Source: Hydrotalea sandarakina (GTDB lineage Bacteria > Bacteroidota > Bacteroidia > Chitinophagales > Chitinophagaceae). From it: a DNA stretch of 64,000 nucleotides. Positions 36,236 to 46,421 of the stretch are shown one piece after another. The number at the start of each line of letters is the position of its first letter. Positions within the stretch are counted from its first letter, which is position 1. The notes under the pieces are model-generated. The model worked only from the letters and a program-made list of their open reading frames with translations. It had not been told where the DNA came from and searched no databases. The translations under genes were made by a program, and so were the position numbers. The stretch lies in assembly GCF_003254115.1 (NCBI RefSeq), contig NZ_QKZV01000003.1, positions 362,501 through 426,500 on the forward strand, in the 5' to 3' direction.

Positions 36236-39200
36236 TTATGCTTCTTTACCGTGGCAGTTTTTATATTTTTTTCCGCTACCACAAGGACAAGGATCATTGC
36301 GACCTATTTTAGGACCTACTTTTACGGGTTCTTGCTTTACAGGCGTAGGATCGTAATAATCATCTTCAGTAGTTGTACCATCAACAGATTCTTTGCGAGT
36401 ACGCATATTACTTAAATCTGTTTTTTGCTGACGACCTTCACGAACTGCTTCTCCTTCCTGTGTTGGTATAGTAGCTAAACAAAGAAACTGAACAATATCT
36501 TTATTTACCTCACTGTCCATTTGTTTAAACAGGTTAAAAGCTTCAACTTTATAAATTACCAGTGGGTCTTTTTGTTCATATGCTGCTGTTTGTACACTTT
36601 GCTTCAGGTCGTCCATGGCTCTTAAATGTTCTTTCCAAGCTTCATCAATAAAGGCTAAAGTTATCCAGCGCTCTAATGCATTCACCAATTCAACACCGTT
36701 GGTATCAAGTGTTTTTTGCATGTTTACCAACACTTGTAATTGTTTGCGGCCATCGCTAAAAGGAACAATTACATTTTCAATATGTGCGCCTTGTTGTTGA
36801 CGAATGTTTTTAAAAACCGGTAAAGTTTCAGCAGCTAATTCGGCTTTTTTGTTTTGATAATTACTAATGGCTTGATTGTAAAGTTTTTCCGTTAACTGTT
36901 CGGCCGACATTTTGTTCAGTTCTTCCGGTGTAATATTGGTATCGGTACCAAAATGAACAATACAAGCCAAACGCAAACCTTCAAAATCATCATCAGCTTT
37001 AAACCCATTAATAATTTCGCCGGCAACACTGTAAAATGCATTATCTAAATCCAATGCTAAACGTTCACCGAACAAAGCATGGTTACGTTTGGTGTAAATA
37101 ACCGTGCGTTGCTTGTTCATTACATCATCATACTCCAATAAACGCTTACGAATACCAAAGTTGTTTTCTTCTACTTTTTTCTGTGCACGTTCAATAGATT
37201 TGGTAATCATACTGTGCTGAATTACTTCACCTTCTTTATAACCGGCAAATTCCATTACTTTGGCAATACGGTCGCTGCCAAACATGCGCATTAAATCGTC
37301 TTCTAAAGAAACAAAGAAAACAGAAGAACCCGGATCACCTTGGCGACCTGCCCGTCCACGCAATTGCAAATCAACCCTACGCGATTCATGACGTTCCGTA
37401 CCGATAATTGCTAGTCCACCCACTTCTGCAACACCCGGCCCTAATTTAATGTCCGTTCCTCTACCCGCCATATTTGTTGCAATGGTAATGGCACCTGCCA
37501 TACCGGCTTCAGCAATTACCTGTGCTTCTCTAGCATGTTGTTTAGCGTTCAATACATTATGTGGAATTTGTTTTTGGCGTAACATCCTACTTAACAATTC
37601 ACTTACTTCAACTGAAGTGGTACCAACTAAAACCGGACGACCCAGTTTGTTCATTTTCACAATTTCATCAATAACAGCTCCAAACTTTTCACGCTTGGTT
37701 TTATATACCAAATCATTATTGTCTTTACGAATAAGTGGCTTATTGGTGGGTATAGTTACTACATCCAACTTGTAAATGTCCCATAATTCTGCTGCTTCGG
37801 TTTGAGCAGTACCGGTCATACCGGCCAGTTTATGGTACATTCTAAAGTAGTTCTGTAAAGTAACGGTGGCATAGGTTTGTGTAGTAGCTTCAATTTTCAC
37901 ATTTTCCTTGGCTTCAATGGCTTGATGCAATCCATCTGAATAACGCCTTCCATCTAAAATACGACCGGTTTGTTCATCAACAATTTTCACCTGTCCATCC
38001 ATCACTACATATTCAACATCTTTATCGAATAATGTATAGGCCTTTAACAGTTGGTGTACGGTATGTATGCGGTCGGCTTTTTGTGTATATTCATTAATTA
38101 ATGCTTCTTTTTTGTGTAATTTCTCTTCAGCAGAAATTTCTTTGTTGTTTTCAATTTCGCCAAGCCCAACGCTTATATCAGGCAACACAAAGAAATGAGG
38201 ATCTTCGCCCGACCTTGTAATAAGGTTAATGCCTTTGTCGGTTAATTCAACCGAATTATTTTTTTCATCTATATAGAAATATAATTCGGCATCAACAATG
38301 TGCATTTCTCTAGACTGATCGGCTAAATAATAATTTTCGGCCTTCTGCAATTTCATTCGAATGCCGGGTTCACTCAGGTATTTAATGAGTGCATTATTTT
38401 TGGGAAGACCACGAAAAGCACGATATAATAATAAGCCCCCGTCTTTAGGGTCATCATTGCCTTCGGCAATTTTTTTCTTTGCTTCATTCAAAAATTGATT
38501 AACTGCCTTTTTTTGTGCTTCAACCAATTTTTCAATTCTAGGCTTAAGTTCAAAAAATTGTTCTATGTTATCCTGCTTTCCAATTGGACCGGAAATAATT
38601 AAAGGTGTACGAGCATCATCAATTAAAACACTATCAACCTCATCTATAATAGCGTAATGGTATTTTCGTTGCACCATTTCATTGGGAGAGTGCACCATGT
38701 TATCGCGCAAATAATCGAAACCAAATTCGTTATTGGTACCGAAGGTAATATCGGCCAAATAGGCGTTTCTTCTATTCTCCGAATTGGGGTCGTGTTTATC
38801 AATACAATCAACTTTCAATCCTAAAAATTCAAAAATAGGGCCATTCCATTCTGAGTCACGACGTGCCAAATAATCATTTACCGTAACTATATGTACACCT
38901 TCACCCGGTAAAGCATTTAAGTAGGCAGGTAAAGAAGAAACCAATGTTTTACCTTCACCGGTTGCCATTTCGGCAATTTTGCCTTGGTGTAAAACAATAC
39001 CCCCTATTAACTGCACATCATAATGCAACATGCTCCAAACTACTTGTCCGCCTGCGGCAGTCCATGTATTTTTAAATACTACCTGGTTATTCTGTATAGA
39101 AATGTAATCTTTTTTTACACTTAACTCGCGGTCTAAATCGGTGGCAGTAGCTACTAAAGTGCTATTATCTTTAAATCGACGAGCTGTTTCCTTAACAACA

Positions 39201-39541
39201 GCAAAAGCCTCGGGCAATATTTCATTTAAAACAATTTCAATATGTTTATCCCTGTCTTTTTTCAGCTTATCAATTTTATGATATAACTTATCTTTCTCAT
39301 GTATTTCTTGAGGCGGTAAAGAATCGGCCGTTTGTTGCAGCTCAGCAATTTCGGTGTCAATTTCCGAAAGATGAGCCTTTATTTTTGCTTTAAATTCAAC
39401 TGTTTTATTCCGCAGTTCATCATTACTAAGGGCATGAAACTGCTCGTAATAATGATTGATTTTGTTTACGATAGGAAGAATTTTCTGAACATCTTTCTCG
39501 CTCTTGTTTCCCCCTAAAATTTTCGACATTAATTTCAACAT
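36236..39541 (-). CDS. secA: Preprotein translocase ATPase SecA
   Basis: 1101 residues, about 200 longer than E. coli SecA, which is normal for Bacteroidota. It drives protein export through SecYEG. Walker A is [17 protein letters not shown], Walker B region [18 protein letters not shown], and the helicase motif [44 protein letters not shown] is intact (quoted here only by its ends: GTDIK and GRAGRQGD). The C-terminal zinc-binding SecB-interaction motif [17 protein letters not shown] is present. The first 150 residues have an extra charged coiled region. ATGs at 39541 and 39529 are both possible starts. Confidence 0.98.
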   Translation of the reverse strand: MLKLMSKILGGNKSEKDVQKILPIVNKINHYYEQFHALSNDELRNKTVEFKAKIKAHLSEIDTEIAELQQTADSLPPQEIHEKDKLYHKIDKLKKDRDKHIEIVLNEILPEAFAVVKETARRFKDNSTLVATATDLDRELSVKKDYISIQNNQVVFKNTWTAAGGQVVWSMLHYDVQLIGGIVLHQGKIAEMATGEGKTLVSSLPAYLNALPGEGVHIVTVNDYLARRDSEWNGPIFEFLGLKVDCIDKHDPNSENRRNAYLADITFGTNNEFGFDYLRDNMVHSPNEMVQRKYHYAIIDEVDSVLIDDARTPLIISGPIGKQDNIEQFFELKPRIEKLVEAQKKAVNQFLNEAKKKIAEGNDDPKDGGLLLYRAFRGLPKNNALIKYLSEPGIRMKLQKAENYYLADQSREMHIVDAELYFYIDEKNNSVELTDKGINLITRSGEDPHFFVLPDISVGLGEIENNKEISAEEKLHKKEALINEYTQKADRIHTVHQLLKAYTLFDKDVEYVVMDGQVKIVDEQTGRILDGRRYSDGLHQAIEAKENVKIEATTQTYATVTLQNYFRMYHKLAGMTGTAQTEAAELWDIYKLDVVTIPTNKPLIRKDNNDLVYKTKREKFGAVIDEIVKMNKLGRPVLVGTTSVEVSELLSRMLRQKQIPHNVLNAKQHAREAQVIAEAGMAGAITIATNMAGRGTDIKLGPGVAEVGGLAIIGTERHESRRVDLQLRGRAGRQGDPGSSVFFVSLEDDLMRMFGSDRIAKVMEFAGYKEGEVIQHSMITKSIERAQKKVEENNFGIRKRLLEYDDVMNKQRTVIYTKRNHALFGERLALDLDNAFYSVAGEIINGFKADDDFEGLRLACIVHFGTDTNITPEELNKMSAEQLTEKLYNQAISNYQNKKAELAAETLPVFKNIRQQQGAHIENVIVPFSDGRKQLQVLVNMQKTLDTNGVELVNALERWITLAFIDEAWKEHLRAMDDLKQSVQTAAYEQKDPLVIYKVEAFNLFKQMDSEVNKDIVQFLCLATIPTQEGEAVREGRQQKTDLSNMRTRKESVDGTTTEDDYYDPTPVKQEPVKVGPKIGRNDPCPCGSGKKYKNCHGKEA

Positions 39542-39755
39542 AACTTAAAATAACTGATGATGCATAAAAATTTTATTCAAATTGGATGCTACAAAATGCA
39601 TTTAGCCAAATTGTCATAAAAATAAGTATCAAAGGTAACTAATTTGCCACTTTGAATACTTTATTAACCGCAATAATACTGCTTTATCAAATACTTAACG
39701 AATTGAGTTTTTATTTTGAACTTTTTTAATCTTGGTTTATTAACGGATAAATTAT

Positions 39756-40373
39756 ATGAATAGCGCATTGAATTTTTGTTACAAAGTATTATTGGTTGCC
39801 ATTGTTATTTTTTTCTGCCAAAAAAGTTACGCTCAAATAAACAGCAACACTAATCAGGAATTATCAGATAGTGTTTATAGAAACAGACAGAATATTATTA
39901 AAAGAAATATGACCGTGTTAGGGGCATGGGCAGGTGTAAACATTATACAAAGCAGCATTAGCGCAGCCAGTACAACCGGAAGCACACAAGCGTTTTTTAA
40001 AATGAATGTTTACTGGAATGTTGCCAATGCCGCCATTGCCGGCATAGGAATTTTAAGTGCAAAAAAGGCCTTAAAACATACTGTATCGGCCCAAAAAAAC
40101 TGGCAACAACAACAAAATATTGAAAAACTACTATTACTGAATACAGGGTTAGATGCCGCATACATTACTACAGGCTTGTATCTTAAAGAACATGGCTTAC
40201 GCGTTAATAACCCCCAAACCCAGGGCTATGGCACCAGCATAATGGTTCAGGGTGGATTTTTGCTGATTTTTGACCTAATTCAATACTTTGACCACCACCA
40301 AAATGGCAAAAAATTAAACCAACTGAATTTTGAACCTACCAATAGCGGTGTAGGCTTGGTTTGGCACCTGTAA
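39756..40373 (+). CDS. Membrane protein of unknown function (DUF6992-like)
   Basis: 205 residues: an N-terminal signal or anchor (CYKVLLVAIVIFFCQKSYAQ), then four hydrophobic segments (TVLGAWAGVNIIQSSISAAS, NVANAAIAGIGILSA, GLDAAYITTGLYL, IMVQGGFLLIFDLIQYF). The pattern is like DUF6992 proteins from Bacteroidota, which have no known function; this match is from memory. No catalytic motif is visible. It sits alone before the ATP synthase gamma gene with about 80 bp between them and a promoter candidate in that gap. Confidence 0.6.
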   Translation: MNSALNFCYKVLLVAIVIFFCQKSYAQINSNTNQELSDSVYRNRQNIIKRNMTVLGAWAGVNIIQSSISAASTTGSTQAFFKMNVYWNVANAAIAGIGILSAKKALKHTVSAQKNWQQQQNIEKLLLLNTGLDAAYITTGLYLKEHGLRVNNPQTQGYGTSIMVQGGFLLIFDLIQYFDHHQNGKKLNQLNFEPTNSGVGLVWHL

Positions 40374-40426
40374 TTAAAATTTTAAGTAGTTTTTTAGGGA
40401 AGGATGGGAATTTAACTCCAATCTGC

Positions 40427-40434
40427 TACTTTTG
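40427..40434 (+). promoter_or_regulatory. -7 box candidate of atpG
   Basis: TACTTTTG fully matches TAnnTTTG and lies 21 nt before the atpG ATG. A T-rich stretch occupies the -33 region without a clear TTG. Confidence 0.45.
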
Positions 40435-40455
40435 CAGCCAATTTAAAGTTGAACT

Positions 40456-41334
40456 ATGCCCGGTCAGTTAAAAGAAGTACGAAACCGAATTAAAAGTGTA
40501 CAAAGTACGCAGCAAATTACAAAAGCCATGAAAATGGTGAGTGCTGCTAAATTGCGCAGAGCCCAGGATGCCATTATTCAAATGCGTCCTTACGCCAATA
40601 AATTGCAGGAAATGCTCAGCAATATTGTGAGTAATATGGAAGGCGGCACCTCTTTAGCCTTAGCCGAAGAACGCCCTGTTGAAAAAGTATTATTGATAGT
40701 AATTACCAGCGACAGAGGTTTATGCGGTGCTTATAATTCAAACGTAGTTAAACTTACCAAGCAAATTATTGCTGATAAATATGCAGCCCAATTCAAAAAA
40801 GGAAACGTTAGCATTTGGAATATCGGGAAAAAAGGGTACGAAAGTTTAACTAAACAAGGATACCATACAAATGATACCTATAAAGATATTTTTCTGCACC
40901 TTAGTTTTGAACAAGTTCAAGAAGCCGCTCAAGCTGCCATGAAAGCATTTGTAAACAAAACTTTTGATGCAGTTGAAATTGTATACAGCGAATTCAAAAA
41001 TGCAGCTTCACAGCGTTTTGTTGCTGAACAATTTTTACCCATTCCCAAAATTGAACAATCGGGTAAACAAAAGGCCGACTTTATTTTTGAACCTGAAAAA
41101 GAGGTATTATTAACTGAATTAATGCCTAAAATTTTAAATACCCAATTGTATAAAGCTGTTTTAGACGCACATGCAAGTGAACATGGCGCCAGAATGACTG
41201 CTATGGACAAGGCCAGTGATAATGCTAACGAACTATTAAAAACATTGCGCATTTCATACAACCGTGCACGTCAGGCAGCCATTACTACCGAATTAACCGA
41301 AATTGTAAGTGGTGCAGCTGCGCTGCAGGGTTAA
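40456..41334 (+). CDS. atpG: F0F1 ATP synthase gamma subunit
   Basis: 292 residues. Both terminal helices of the rotor shaft are recognisable: LKEVRNRIKSVQSTQQITKAMKMVSAAKLRRAQ at the N-terminus and SEHGARMTAMDKASDNANELLKTLRISYNRARQAAITTELTEIVSGA at the C-terminus (the diagnostic end ITTELTEI-VSGA). The middle ITSDRGLCGAYN is the family core. It couples proton flow to ATP synthesis. It is separated from the rest of the ATP synthase genes, none of which lie nearby. Confidence 0.97.
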   Translation: MPGQLKEVRNRIKSVQSTQQITKAMKMVSAAKLRRAQDAIIQMRPYANKLQEMLSNIVSNMEGGTSLALAEERPVEKVLLIVITSDRGLCGAYNSNVVKLTKQIIADKYAAQFKKGNVSIWNIGKKGYESLTKQGYHTNDTYKDIFLHLSFEQVQEAAQAAMKAFVNKTFDAVEIVYSEFKNAASQRFVAEQFLPIPKIEQSGKQKADFIFEPEKEVLLTELMPKILNTQLYKAVLDAHASEHGARMTAMDKASDNANELLKTLRISYNRARQAAITTELTEIVSGAAALQG

Positions 41335-41376
41335 GAAAAAAATGTTATTTTAGCAGCCCTTAACAACTAAGCATTT

Positions 41377-42114
41377 GTGGAACTAAGTGAAATTATACCC
41401 CATTTAGAGGCTTTAATTTTTGCCAGCGAAAAACCCCTGACTGCTGCCGAAATGGTAGAGTTAGTGAACAATGCTTTGGGGTTTATGGAGGAACGCATAA
41501 TGCCCGATCAGGTAGAACAAGCTTTAGAAGCTATTAAAGAAAAATACCAGTCGGAATTTTATGCTTTTGAGGTTGTTGAAAGCGGCGGTGGATGGCAGTT
41601 TTTAACAAAAAAAGCCTATCACAAAACTGTTGTACAATTAAATGGTGATAAGTTTTTAAAACGCTTATCCAATGCAGCCTTAGAAACCTTAGCCATTATT
41701 GCATACAAACAACCTATTACTAAAGGTGAAATTGAAACCATACGTGGCGTAAACAGCGATTATAGTGTTCAAAAACTTTTAGAAAAAGAACTTATCCTAA
41801 TAAGTGGCCGAAATGAAGCGCTTCCGGGCAAGCCGTTACTATATACAACTTCCAAAAATTTCATGGATTATTTTGGGATAAATTCACCCAACGATTTACC
41901 CAAAATTAAAGAGGTATTAGCCGATGAAGCCATGAATGCTACCATCATTAAACCTGAAGATTTTGCCAGCAATACCGCTTCGGCAGAAGATAGTGAAAAT
42001 AGCACCATTGTTGTAAATGAGCAGGGTGAATTGCTGATGAATGATGAAGGCAACAGCAACAATGAAAATTCCGAAAACAACGAAGAAGATTCGGCTAAAA
42101 ATTCTGAGGAATAA
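41377..42114 (+). CDS. scpB: Segregation and condensation protein B
   Basis: 245 residues. The winged-helix pair is visible in IIPHLEALIFASEKPLTAAEM and ALETLAIIAYKQPITKGEIETIRGVNSDYSVQKLLEKELI, with the family block LYTTSKNFMDYFGINSPNDLP. It works with ScpA and SMC in chromosome condensation. The start is a GTG at 41377 giving MELSEIIPHLEALIF; no ATG fits better. After about residue 195 there is a 50-residue acidic, Asn/Ser/Glu-rich tail of low complexity that is not part of the core family. scpA is not in the window. Confidence 0.94.
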   Translation: MELSEIIPHLEALIFASEKPLTAAEMVELVNNALGFMEERIMPDQVEQALEAIKEKYQSEFYAFEVVESGGGWQFLTKKAYHKTVVQLNGDKFLKRLSNAALETLAIIAYKQPITKGEIETIRGVNSDYSVQKLLEKELILISGRNEALPGKPLLYTTSKNFMDYFGINSPNDLPKIKEVLADEAMNATIIKPEDFASNTASAEDSENSTIVVNEQGELLMNDEGNSNNENSENNEEDSAKNSEE

Positions 42115-42149
42115 AACAATCCTTACTAATTCTCATTACATTCAAGCTG

Positions 42150-42157
42150 TATCTTCG
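42150..42157 (+). promoter_or_regulatory. -7 box candidate of lysA, 4 nt from the start codon
   Basis: TATCTTCG differs from TAnnTTTG at one position and ends 4 nt before the lysA ATG. If used, transcription would start at or next to the A of ATG. The -33 element is not obvious. Confidence 0.4.
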
Positions 42158-42161
42158 CAAA

Positions 42162-43373
42162 ATGCAGCAACTGAATAACCTAACCTTAATATCTATTGCA
42201 ACGCAATATGGTACACCGGTTTATGTGTATCATGCGGAAAAAATTAAAGCGCAATACCAACAATTAACACAAGCATTTGAAGGCATCAATACCCGTTTCT
42301 TTTATGCATGCAAAGCATTAACCAATGTTAACATATTAAAATATATTGGCAGTTTAGGGTGTAATATTGATTGTAGCTCTATTAATGAAGTAAAGCTGGC
42401 ACTGTATGCCGGAATTCCTGCAGGCAACATTTTATATACTTCAAACGGTATTGCCTTCAGCGAGATTGAAGAAGCCGCAGAAGCGGGTGTACACATTAAT
42501 ATTGATAGCATTGCCAACCTGGAAAAATTTGGGAAGAAGTACGGCAATACCTACCCCGTTGGTATTCGGTTACGACCCAATATTATGGCAGGCGGTAATT
42601 TAAAAATTTCAACAGGGCATAATAAAAGCAAATTCGGCATTCCTATTGATCAAATAGATGAAGTTTTAAAAGTAATTAATCAAACTAACCTTATTATCAA
42701 AGGGCTGCACATACATACCGGAAGTGAAATAAAGGATGTGGCAGTTTTTGTAGAAGGCATTGAAGTGTTGTTTGATTTAATACCCAAATTTCAACACCTT
42801 TCTTACATTGATTTAGGTGGAGGTTTTAAAGTGCCTTATAAAGAACAAGAAGAAGGCACTAATATTCAACTGTTGGCCGAAGAAGTTAAAAAAGCGTTTG
42901 CGGTTCACCCTAACCCCAATGGCCAACCTTTAACTGTTTGGTTTGAACCCGGCAAATATTTGGTTAGCGAAGCAGGGTATTTCATTACACAGGTTAATGT
43001 AATGAAACCAACATCTGCAACCACTTTTGTTAGTGTAAACAGCGGGTTCAATCATTTAATACGCCCTATGTTTTACGATGCTTATCATCGTATTCAAAAC
43101 ATTAGTAATCCCAATGGACCCATACATCACTATTCTGTTGTAGGCTATATTTGCGAAACTGATACATTTGCATGGAACAGACCCTTAAATGAAGTTAGAG
43201 AAAACGATTTATTGGTTTTTTACAATGCCGGGGCTTATGGTTTTGAAATGAGTAGCAACTATAATAGCCGCTTTAAACCTGCAGAAGTATTGGTATTGAA
43301 CAATGAAGCACATTTAATAAGAAAAAGCGATAGCTTCGAAGATCTGTTGAAAAATCAGTTAATTATTCTATAA
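42162..43373 (+). CDS. lysA: Diaminopimelate decarboxylase
   Basis: 403 residues. It makes lysine from meso-diaminopimelate using PLP. The PLP lysine lies in FFYACKALTNVNILKYI, and further blocks are SGTEI-like HIHTGSEIKDV, DLGGGFKVPY, WFEPGKYLVSEAGYF and the active-site segment VGYICETDTFAWNRPL. The C-terminal GAYGFEMSSNYNSRFKPAEVLV completes the fold. It follows scpB after a short gap, is followed 12 bp later by the Mla-type ATPase gene, and has its own -7 box right against the start codon. Confidence 0.97.
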   Translation: MQQLNNLTLISIATQYGTPVYVYHAEKIKAQYQQLTQAFEGINTRFFYACKALTNVNILKYIGSLGCNIDCSSINEVKLALYAGIPAGNILYTSNGIAFSEIEEAAEAGVHINIDSIANLEKFGKKYGNTYPVGIRLRPNIMAGGNLKISTGHNKSKFGIPIDQIDEVLKVINQTNLIIKGLHIHTGSEIKDVAVFVEGIEVLFDLIPKFQHLSYIDLGGGFKVPYKEQEEGTNIQLLAEEVKKAFAVHPNPNGQPLTVWFEPGKYLVSEAGYFITQVNVMKPTSATTFVSVNSGFNHLIRPMFYDAYHRIQNISNPNGPIHHYSVVGYICETDTFAWNRPLNEVRENDLLVFYNAGAYGFEMSSNYNSRFKPAEVLVLNNEAHLIRKSDSFEDLLKNQLIIL

Positions 43374-43385
43374 GCATTTTGCCTT

Positions 43386-44168
43386 ATGATTGAAATAAGC
43401 CACATACGCAAAGCCTTTGGCGATAAAACCATTTTGGAAGACATTAGTGCCCAAATGGAAGCAGGTAAATGCAACCTGATTATTGGAACCAGCGGTAGTG
43501 GTAAAACTGTTTTAACAAAATGTATTGTTGGCTTATTTACGCCCGATTCAGGCGATGTTTTATACAGTGGTGAAAGCATGCTCACCATGAATAAACACGA
43601 AAAAAAATTATTAAGGCAACAAATAGGAATGCTTTTTCAGGGTTCTGCCCTATTCGATTCTAAAACTGTTGAAGAAAATGTTCGTTTTCCACTTGATATG
43701 TTTTCTAAACAAACCATGGGGGAAAAACAAAAAAGAGTGGATGAGGTATTGGCAAGAGTAAACTTATCAGGTTCCAATAAAAAATATCCCGCCGAATTAA
43801 GTGGGGGAATGAAAAAGCGTGTGGGTATTGCACGAGCCATTGTACTCAATCCCAAATATTTATTTTGCGATGAACCTAACTCAGGGCTTGACCCGCAAAC
43901 CTCACTACTCATTGACAAACTAATTAAAGATATTACACATGAATTTAAAACCACAACTATTGTGGTTACACACGATATGAATAGTGTAATGGAAATTGGC
44001 GATCATATCATTTATCTGCACAATGGCAGAAAACAATGGGAAGGAAGTAATAAGGATATTATATTTAGTAAAGACACATTATTAAACAACTTTATTTTTG
44101 CATCTGAGTTTTTACAAGATGCAAAAGAAATGCGCATGATTGAAGCATCAAAAAACAACCAGCTTTAA
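43386..44168 (+). CDS. ABC transporter ATP-binding protein, MlaF-like
   Basis: 260 residues with all ATPase motifs: Walker A GTSGSGKTVL, Q-loop MLFQGSALFDSKTVEENV, signature LSGGMKKRVGIARAI, Walker B YLFCDEPNSGLDP and the H-loop VVTHDMNSV. The phrase FQGSALFDSKTVEENVRFPL is typical of the MlaF/Mkl group that powers lipid transport with MlaE permeases. It is 12 bp downstream of lysA. The matching permease candidate is at 27007-27744, far away and on the other strand. Confidence 0.92.
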   Translation: MIEISHIRKAFGDKTILEDISAQMEAGKCNLIIGTSGSGKTVLTKCIVGLFTPDSGDVLYSGESMLTMNKHEKKLLRQQIGMLFQGSALFDSKTVEENVRFPLDMFSKQTMGEKQKRVDEVLARVNLSGSNKKYPAELSGGMKKRVGIARAIVLNPKYLFCDEPNSGLDPQTSLLIDKLIKDITHEFKTTTIVVTHDMNSVMEIGDHIIYLHNGRKQWEGSNKDIIFSKDTLLNNFIFASEFLQDAKEMRMIEASKNNQL

Positions 44169-44320
44169 CTACCCTCTTTTTCGTAAGTAACTTTTTGAAA
44201 GTAAATAATCTTTACTCGCGTGCTTGTAACAATTCTTTTTAAAAAAATTATTTGTTACAAAATAAACTTCTGTGTTTGCTGCAAGTCTGTAAATAAAAAC
44301 ACTTTTTAAAAAAACAAAAA

Positions 44321-44677
44321 ATGAAACTCATGAAAAAAACAGTTTTTTTACTCGCTTCCGGCTTATTTTTTACCGTAGCAGCAATGGCACAAACAGGCGC
44401 AACCACTAGTACAACAACTACTCAAAACCCTGCTGTAAAATCAGGAATGAAAGATATGCGCCACGATATCAGAGATGAAAGGAAAGACAAAAGAGAACGT
44501 GCAAAAGCCATTGAAAATGGCAATACTGCTAAAGCTAAAAAATTAACCAAGGATATACACGCTGATCAAAAAGACATTAATCAAGACAAAAAACAGTTAC
44601 AAAGCGAGGGAGTTAAGCATCCCATTAAACGTGCCGACCGCCAAATACACAAACAAAATATGGCACATAAGGGATAA
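44321..44677 (+). CDS. Small secreted, highly charged helical protein
   Basis: 118 residues (115 if the ATG at 44330 is used). The signal peptide MKKTVFLLASGLFFTVAAMAQ is followed by a Thr-rich linker and a strongly charged helical body made of short Asp/Lys/Arg/His segments: MRHDIRDERKDKRERAKA, KLTKDIHADQKDINQDKKQL. Small repeat-like D-H-K-R proteins of this kind are common in Chitinophagaceae but have no known function that I can name. A periplasmic or surface role in binding anionic polymers is possible. It is a single gene with a terminator behind it. Confidence 0.8.
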   Translation: MKLMKKTVFLLASGLFFTVAAMAQTGATTSTTTTQNPAVKSGMKDMRHDIRDERKDKRERAKAIENGNTAKAKKLTKDIHADQKDINQDKKQLQSEGVKHPIKRADRQIHKQNMAHKG

Positions 44678-44702
44678 ATGTTGTTGAGGTATTTAGTTGT
44701 TC

Positions 44703-44745
44703 AAACCTGCGAAAATTCAATAAATGATTTTTGCAGGTTTTTTTA
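44703..44745 (+). terminator. Terminator after the charged secreted protein
   Basis: AAACCTGCGAAAA pairs with TTTTTGCAGGTTT, with one mismatch, and a run of seven T follows. Confidence 0.75.
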
Positions 44746-44895
44746 TGCCCAAAAACAAAGCTTATTTTAACAATACAGGCAACATTTCTCAATTAATTTT
44801 GCCGTGCCCATAAGTGGCAATGCAGCTATTCGTATCTTTACATTTTAATAAACTTGAATAGTGCGTTTATTTAAAACCTCTTAAAAATAGTTTAC

Positions 44896-45402
44896 ATGAA
44901 GCAGCTTCTCATTGCTTTCACCATGATTTGCCTTTATCCAATTATGGCAAATGCACAGCAAAACAACGACAGTTTACCACCTTACTTAAAAAATCCAACC
45001 ATTCCTTCTTTTCAAATTTTAACTACTGACAGTACCTGGTTTACTAACCGTTCTATTCCCAAAAATATTCCTGTAGCTATTGTTTATTTTAGCCCGGAAT
45101 GCGGCCACTGCCAGTACGAAGCCAAAGAGTTGAATAAAAAAATGGATAGTTTATCCAATATATTTTTCGTTTGGGTAAGCTATCACCCTTTTCCGGATAT
45201 TAAAAAGTTTTATTACGAATATGGATTAAGCAAATACAAGAATATTGTTGCAGGAAGAGATCCACAATATTTTATTCCGGCATTTTATAAAGTAGAGTTT
45301 ACACCTTATATAGCTTTGTACAATAAGCAAGGCAAGTTTGTAAAAGAATTTAGGCAAGGAGCTTCCCCTCAGGAAATTATGGAAGCTCTGCATTTGAATT
45401 AA
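44896..45402 (+). CDS. Thioredoxin-like periplasmic protein
   Basis: 168 residues with a signal peptide (MKQLLIAFTMICLYPIMANAQ). The fold is TlpA/thioredoxin-like: VAIVYFSPECGHCQYEAKELNKKM contains the CGHC redox motif at the expected place, and FTPYIALYNKQGKFVKEFRQG gives the cis-proline strand and the last hairpin. It probably reduces or exchanges disulfides in the periplasm. It precedes mdh by 37 bp on the same strand; a functional link is not evident. Confidence 0.88.
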   Translation: MKQLLIAFTMICLYPIMANAQQNNDSLPPYLKNPTIPSFQILTTDSTWFTNRSIPKNIPVAIVYFSPECGHCQYEAKELNKKMDSLSNIFFVWVSYHPFPDIKKFYYEYGLSKYKNIVAGRDPQYFIPAFYKVEFTPYIALYNKQGKFVKEFRQGASPQEIMEALHLN

Positions 45403-45439
45403 AAATAAATTTTATTCACTAATTTTTAAATATACATTT

Positions 45440-46369
45440 ATGAAAATTACCGTTGTAGGTGCCGGCGCCGTTGGTGCTACTTGCGCCGATAATATTGCCA
45501 GGAAAGAACTTTGCCAGGAATTGGTATTATTAGACATTAAAGAGGGTATTGCAGAAGGAAAAGCACAAGATATGATGCAAACCGCTGCATTATTGGGCTT
45601 TGATACCCGTATTACCGGAAGTACAAACGATTATACGAAAACTGCCAACTCAGATGTAGTTGTAATTACTTCAGGTTTACCACGTAAACCCGGAATGACA
45701 AGAGAAGAACTGATTGGCGTAAATGCCGGTATTGTAAAAGGTGTAGCTGAAAACATTTTGAAATATTCGCCCAATGCAATTTTCATCATTATATCCAACC
45801 CAATGGATACTATGACCTACTTAACGCTACAAGCAACCGGATTACCCAAGCATCGCGTTATTGGTATGGGTGGCGCATTAGACAGTTCACGTTTCCGCTA
45901 TCAATTAAGTCAACACTTGGGTTGTAGCCCAGCCGATTTAAATGCGGTAGTAGTGGGTGGCCATGGTGATACTACCATGATTCCATTAATTCGCATGGCT
46001 ACATGGAATAGTGTTCCTGTAACCAAATTTTTATCGGCAGAACAACAACAACAAATTATTAATGATACAATGGTAGGCGGTGCTACTTTAACCAAATTAA
46101 TTGGCACTTCTGCCTGGTATGCACCCGGTGCTGCCTGTGCTTCAATGGTTGAAAGCATTGTACGTGATGAAAAGAAATTAATAAGCTGTTGCGTTTACTT
46201 GGAAGGTGAATATGGCCAAAAAGATATTTGCCTGGGTGTACCTGTTATTATTGGCAAAAATGGCTGGGAAAAAATTATAGATTTCGATTTAAATGAAGAG
46301 GAAAAAGCTGCTTTTGCAAAAAGTGCTGCAGCAGTTAGAAGCATGAATGATGTATTAAAAACATTATAA
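45440..46369 (+). CDS. mdh: Malate dehydrogenase
   Basis: 309 residues, of the LDH-like (MDH3) class. Rossmann motif VVGAGAVGATCADNIA, then DIKEGIAEGKAQDM with the Asp that selects NAD, RKPGMTREELI, IIISNPMDTMTYL, the active-site His in VVVGGHGDTTMIPL, and the substrate Arg in SRFRYQL. It interconverts malate and oxaloacetate in the TCA cycle. A hairpin terminator follows the stop. Confidence 0.97.
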   Translation: MKITVVGAGAVGATCADNIARKELCQELVLLDIKEGIAEGKAQDMMQTAALLGFDTRITGSTNDYTKTANSDVVVITSGLPRKPGMTREELIGVNAGIVKGVAENILKYSPNAIFIIISNPMDTMTYLTLQATGLPKHRVIGMGGALDSSRFRYQLSQHLGCSPADLNAVVVGGHGDTTMIPLIRMATWNSVPVTKFLSAEQQQQIINDTMVGGATLTKLIGTSAWYAPGAACASMVESIVRDEKKLISCCVYLEGEYGQKDICLGVPVIIGKNGWEKIIDFDLNEEEKAAFAKSAAAVRSMNDVLKTL

Positions 46370-46390
46370 TAATTGCCTTATTAAATATTG

Positions 46391-46421
46391 AGCCTCGTAA
46401 ACTTTTACGAGGCTTATTTTT
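46391..46421. terminator. Bidirectional terminator after mdh
   Basis: AGCCTCGTAAA and TTTACGAGGCT form a perfect 11-bp stem with a 2-nt loop, followed by TATTTTTTT. It overlaps the 3' end of the convergent glycosyltransferase gene. Confidence 0.85.

Noticed and set aside
41940-42114. Low-complexity A-rich stretch at the end of scpB as a possible separate gene
   Set aside because: It is in frame with scpB and encodes its acidic Asn/Ser/Glu tail.
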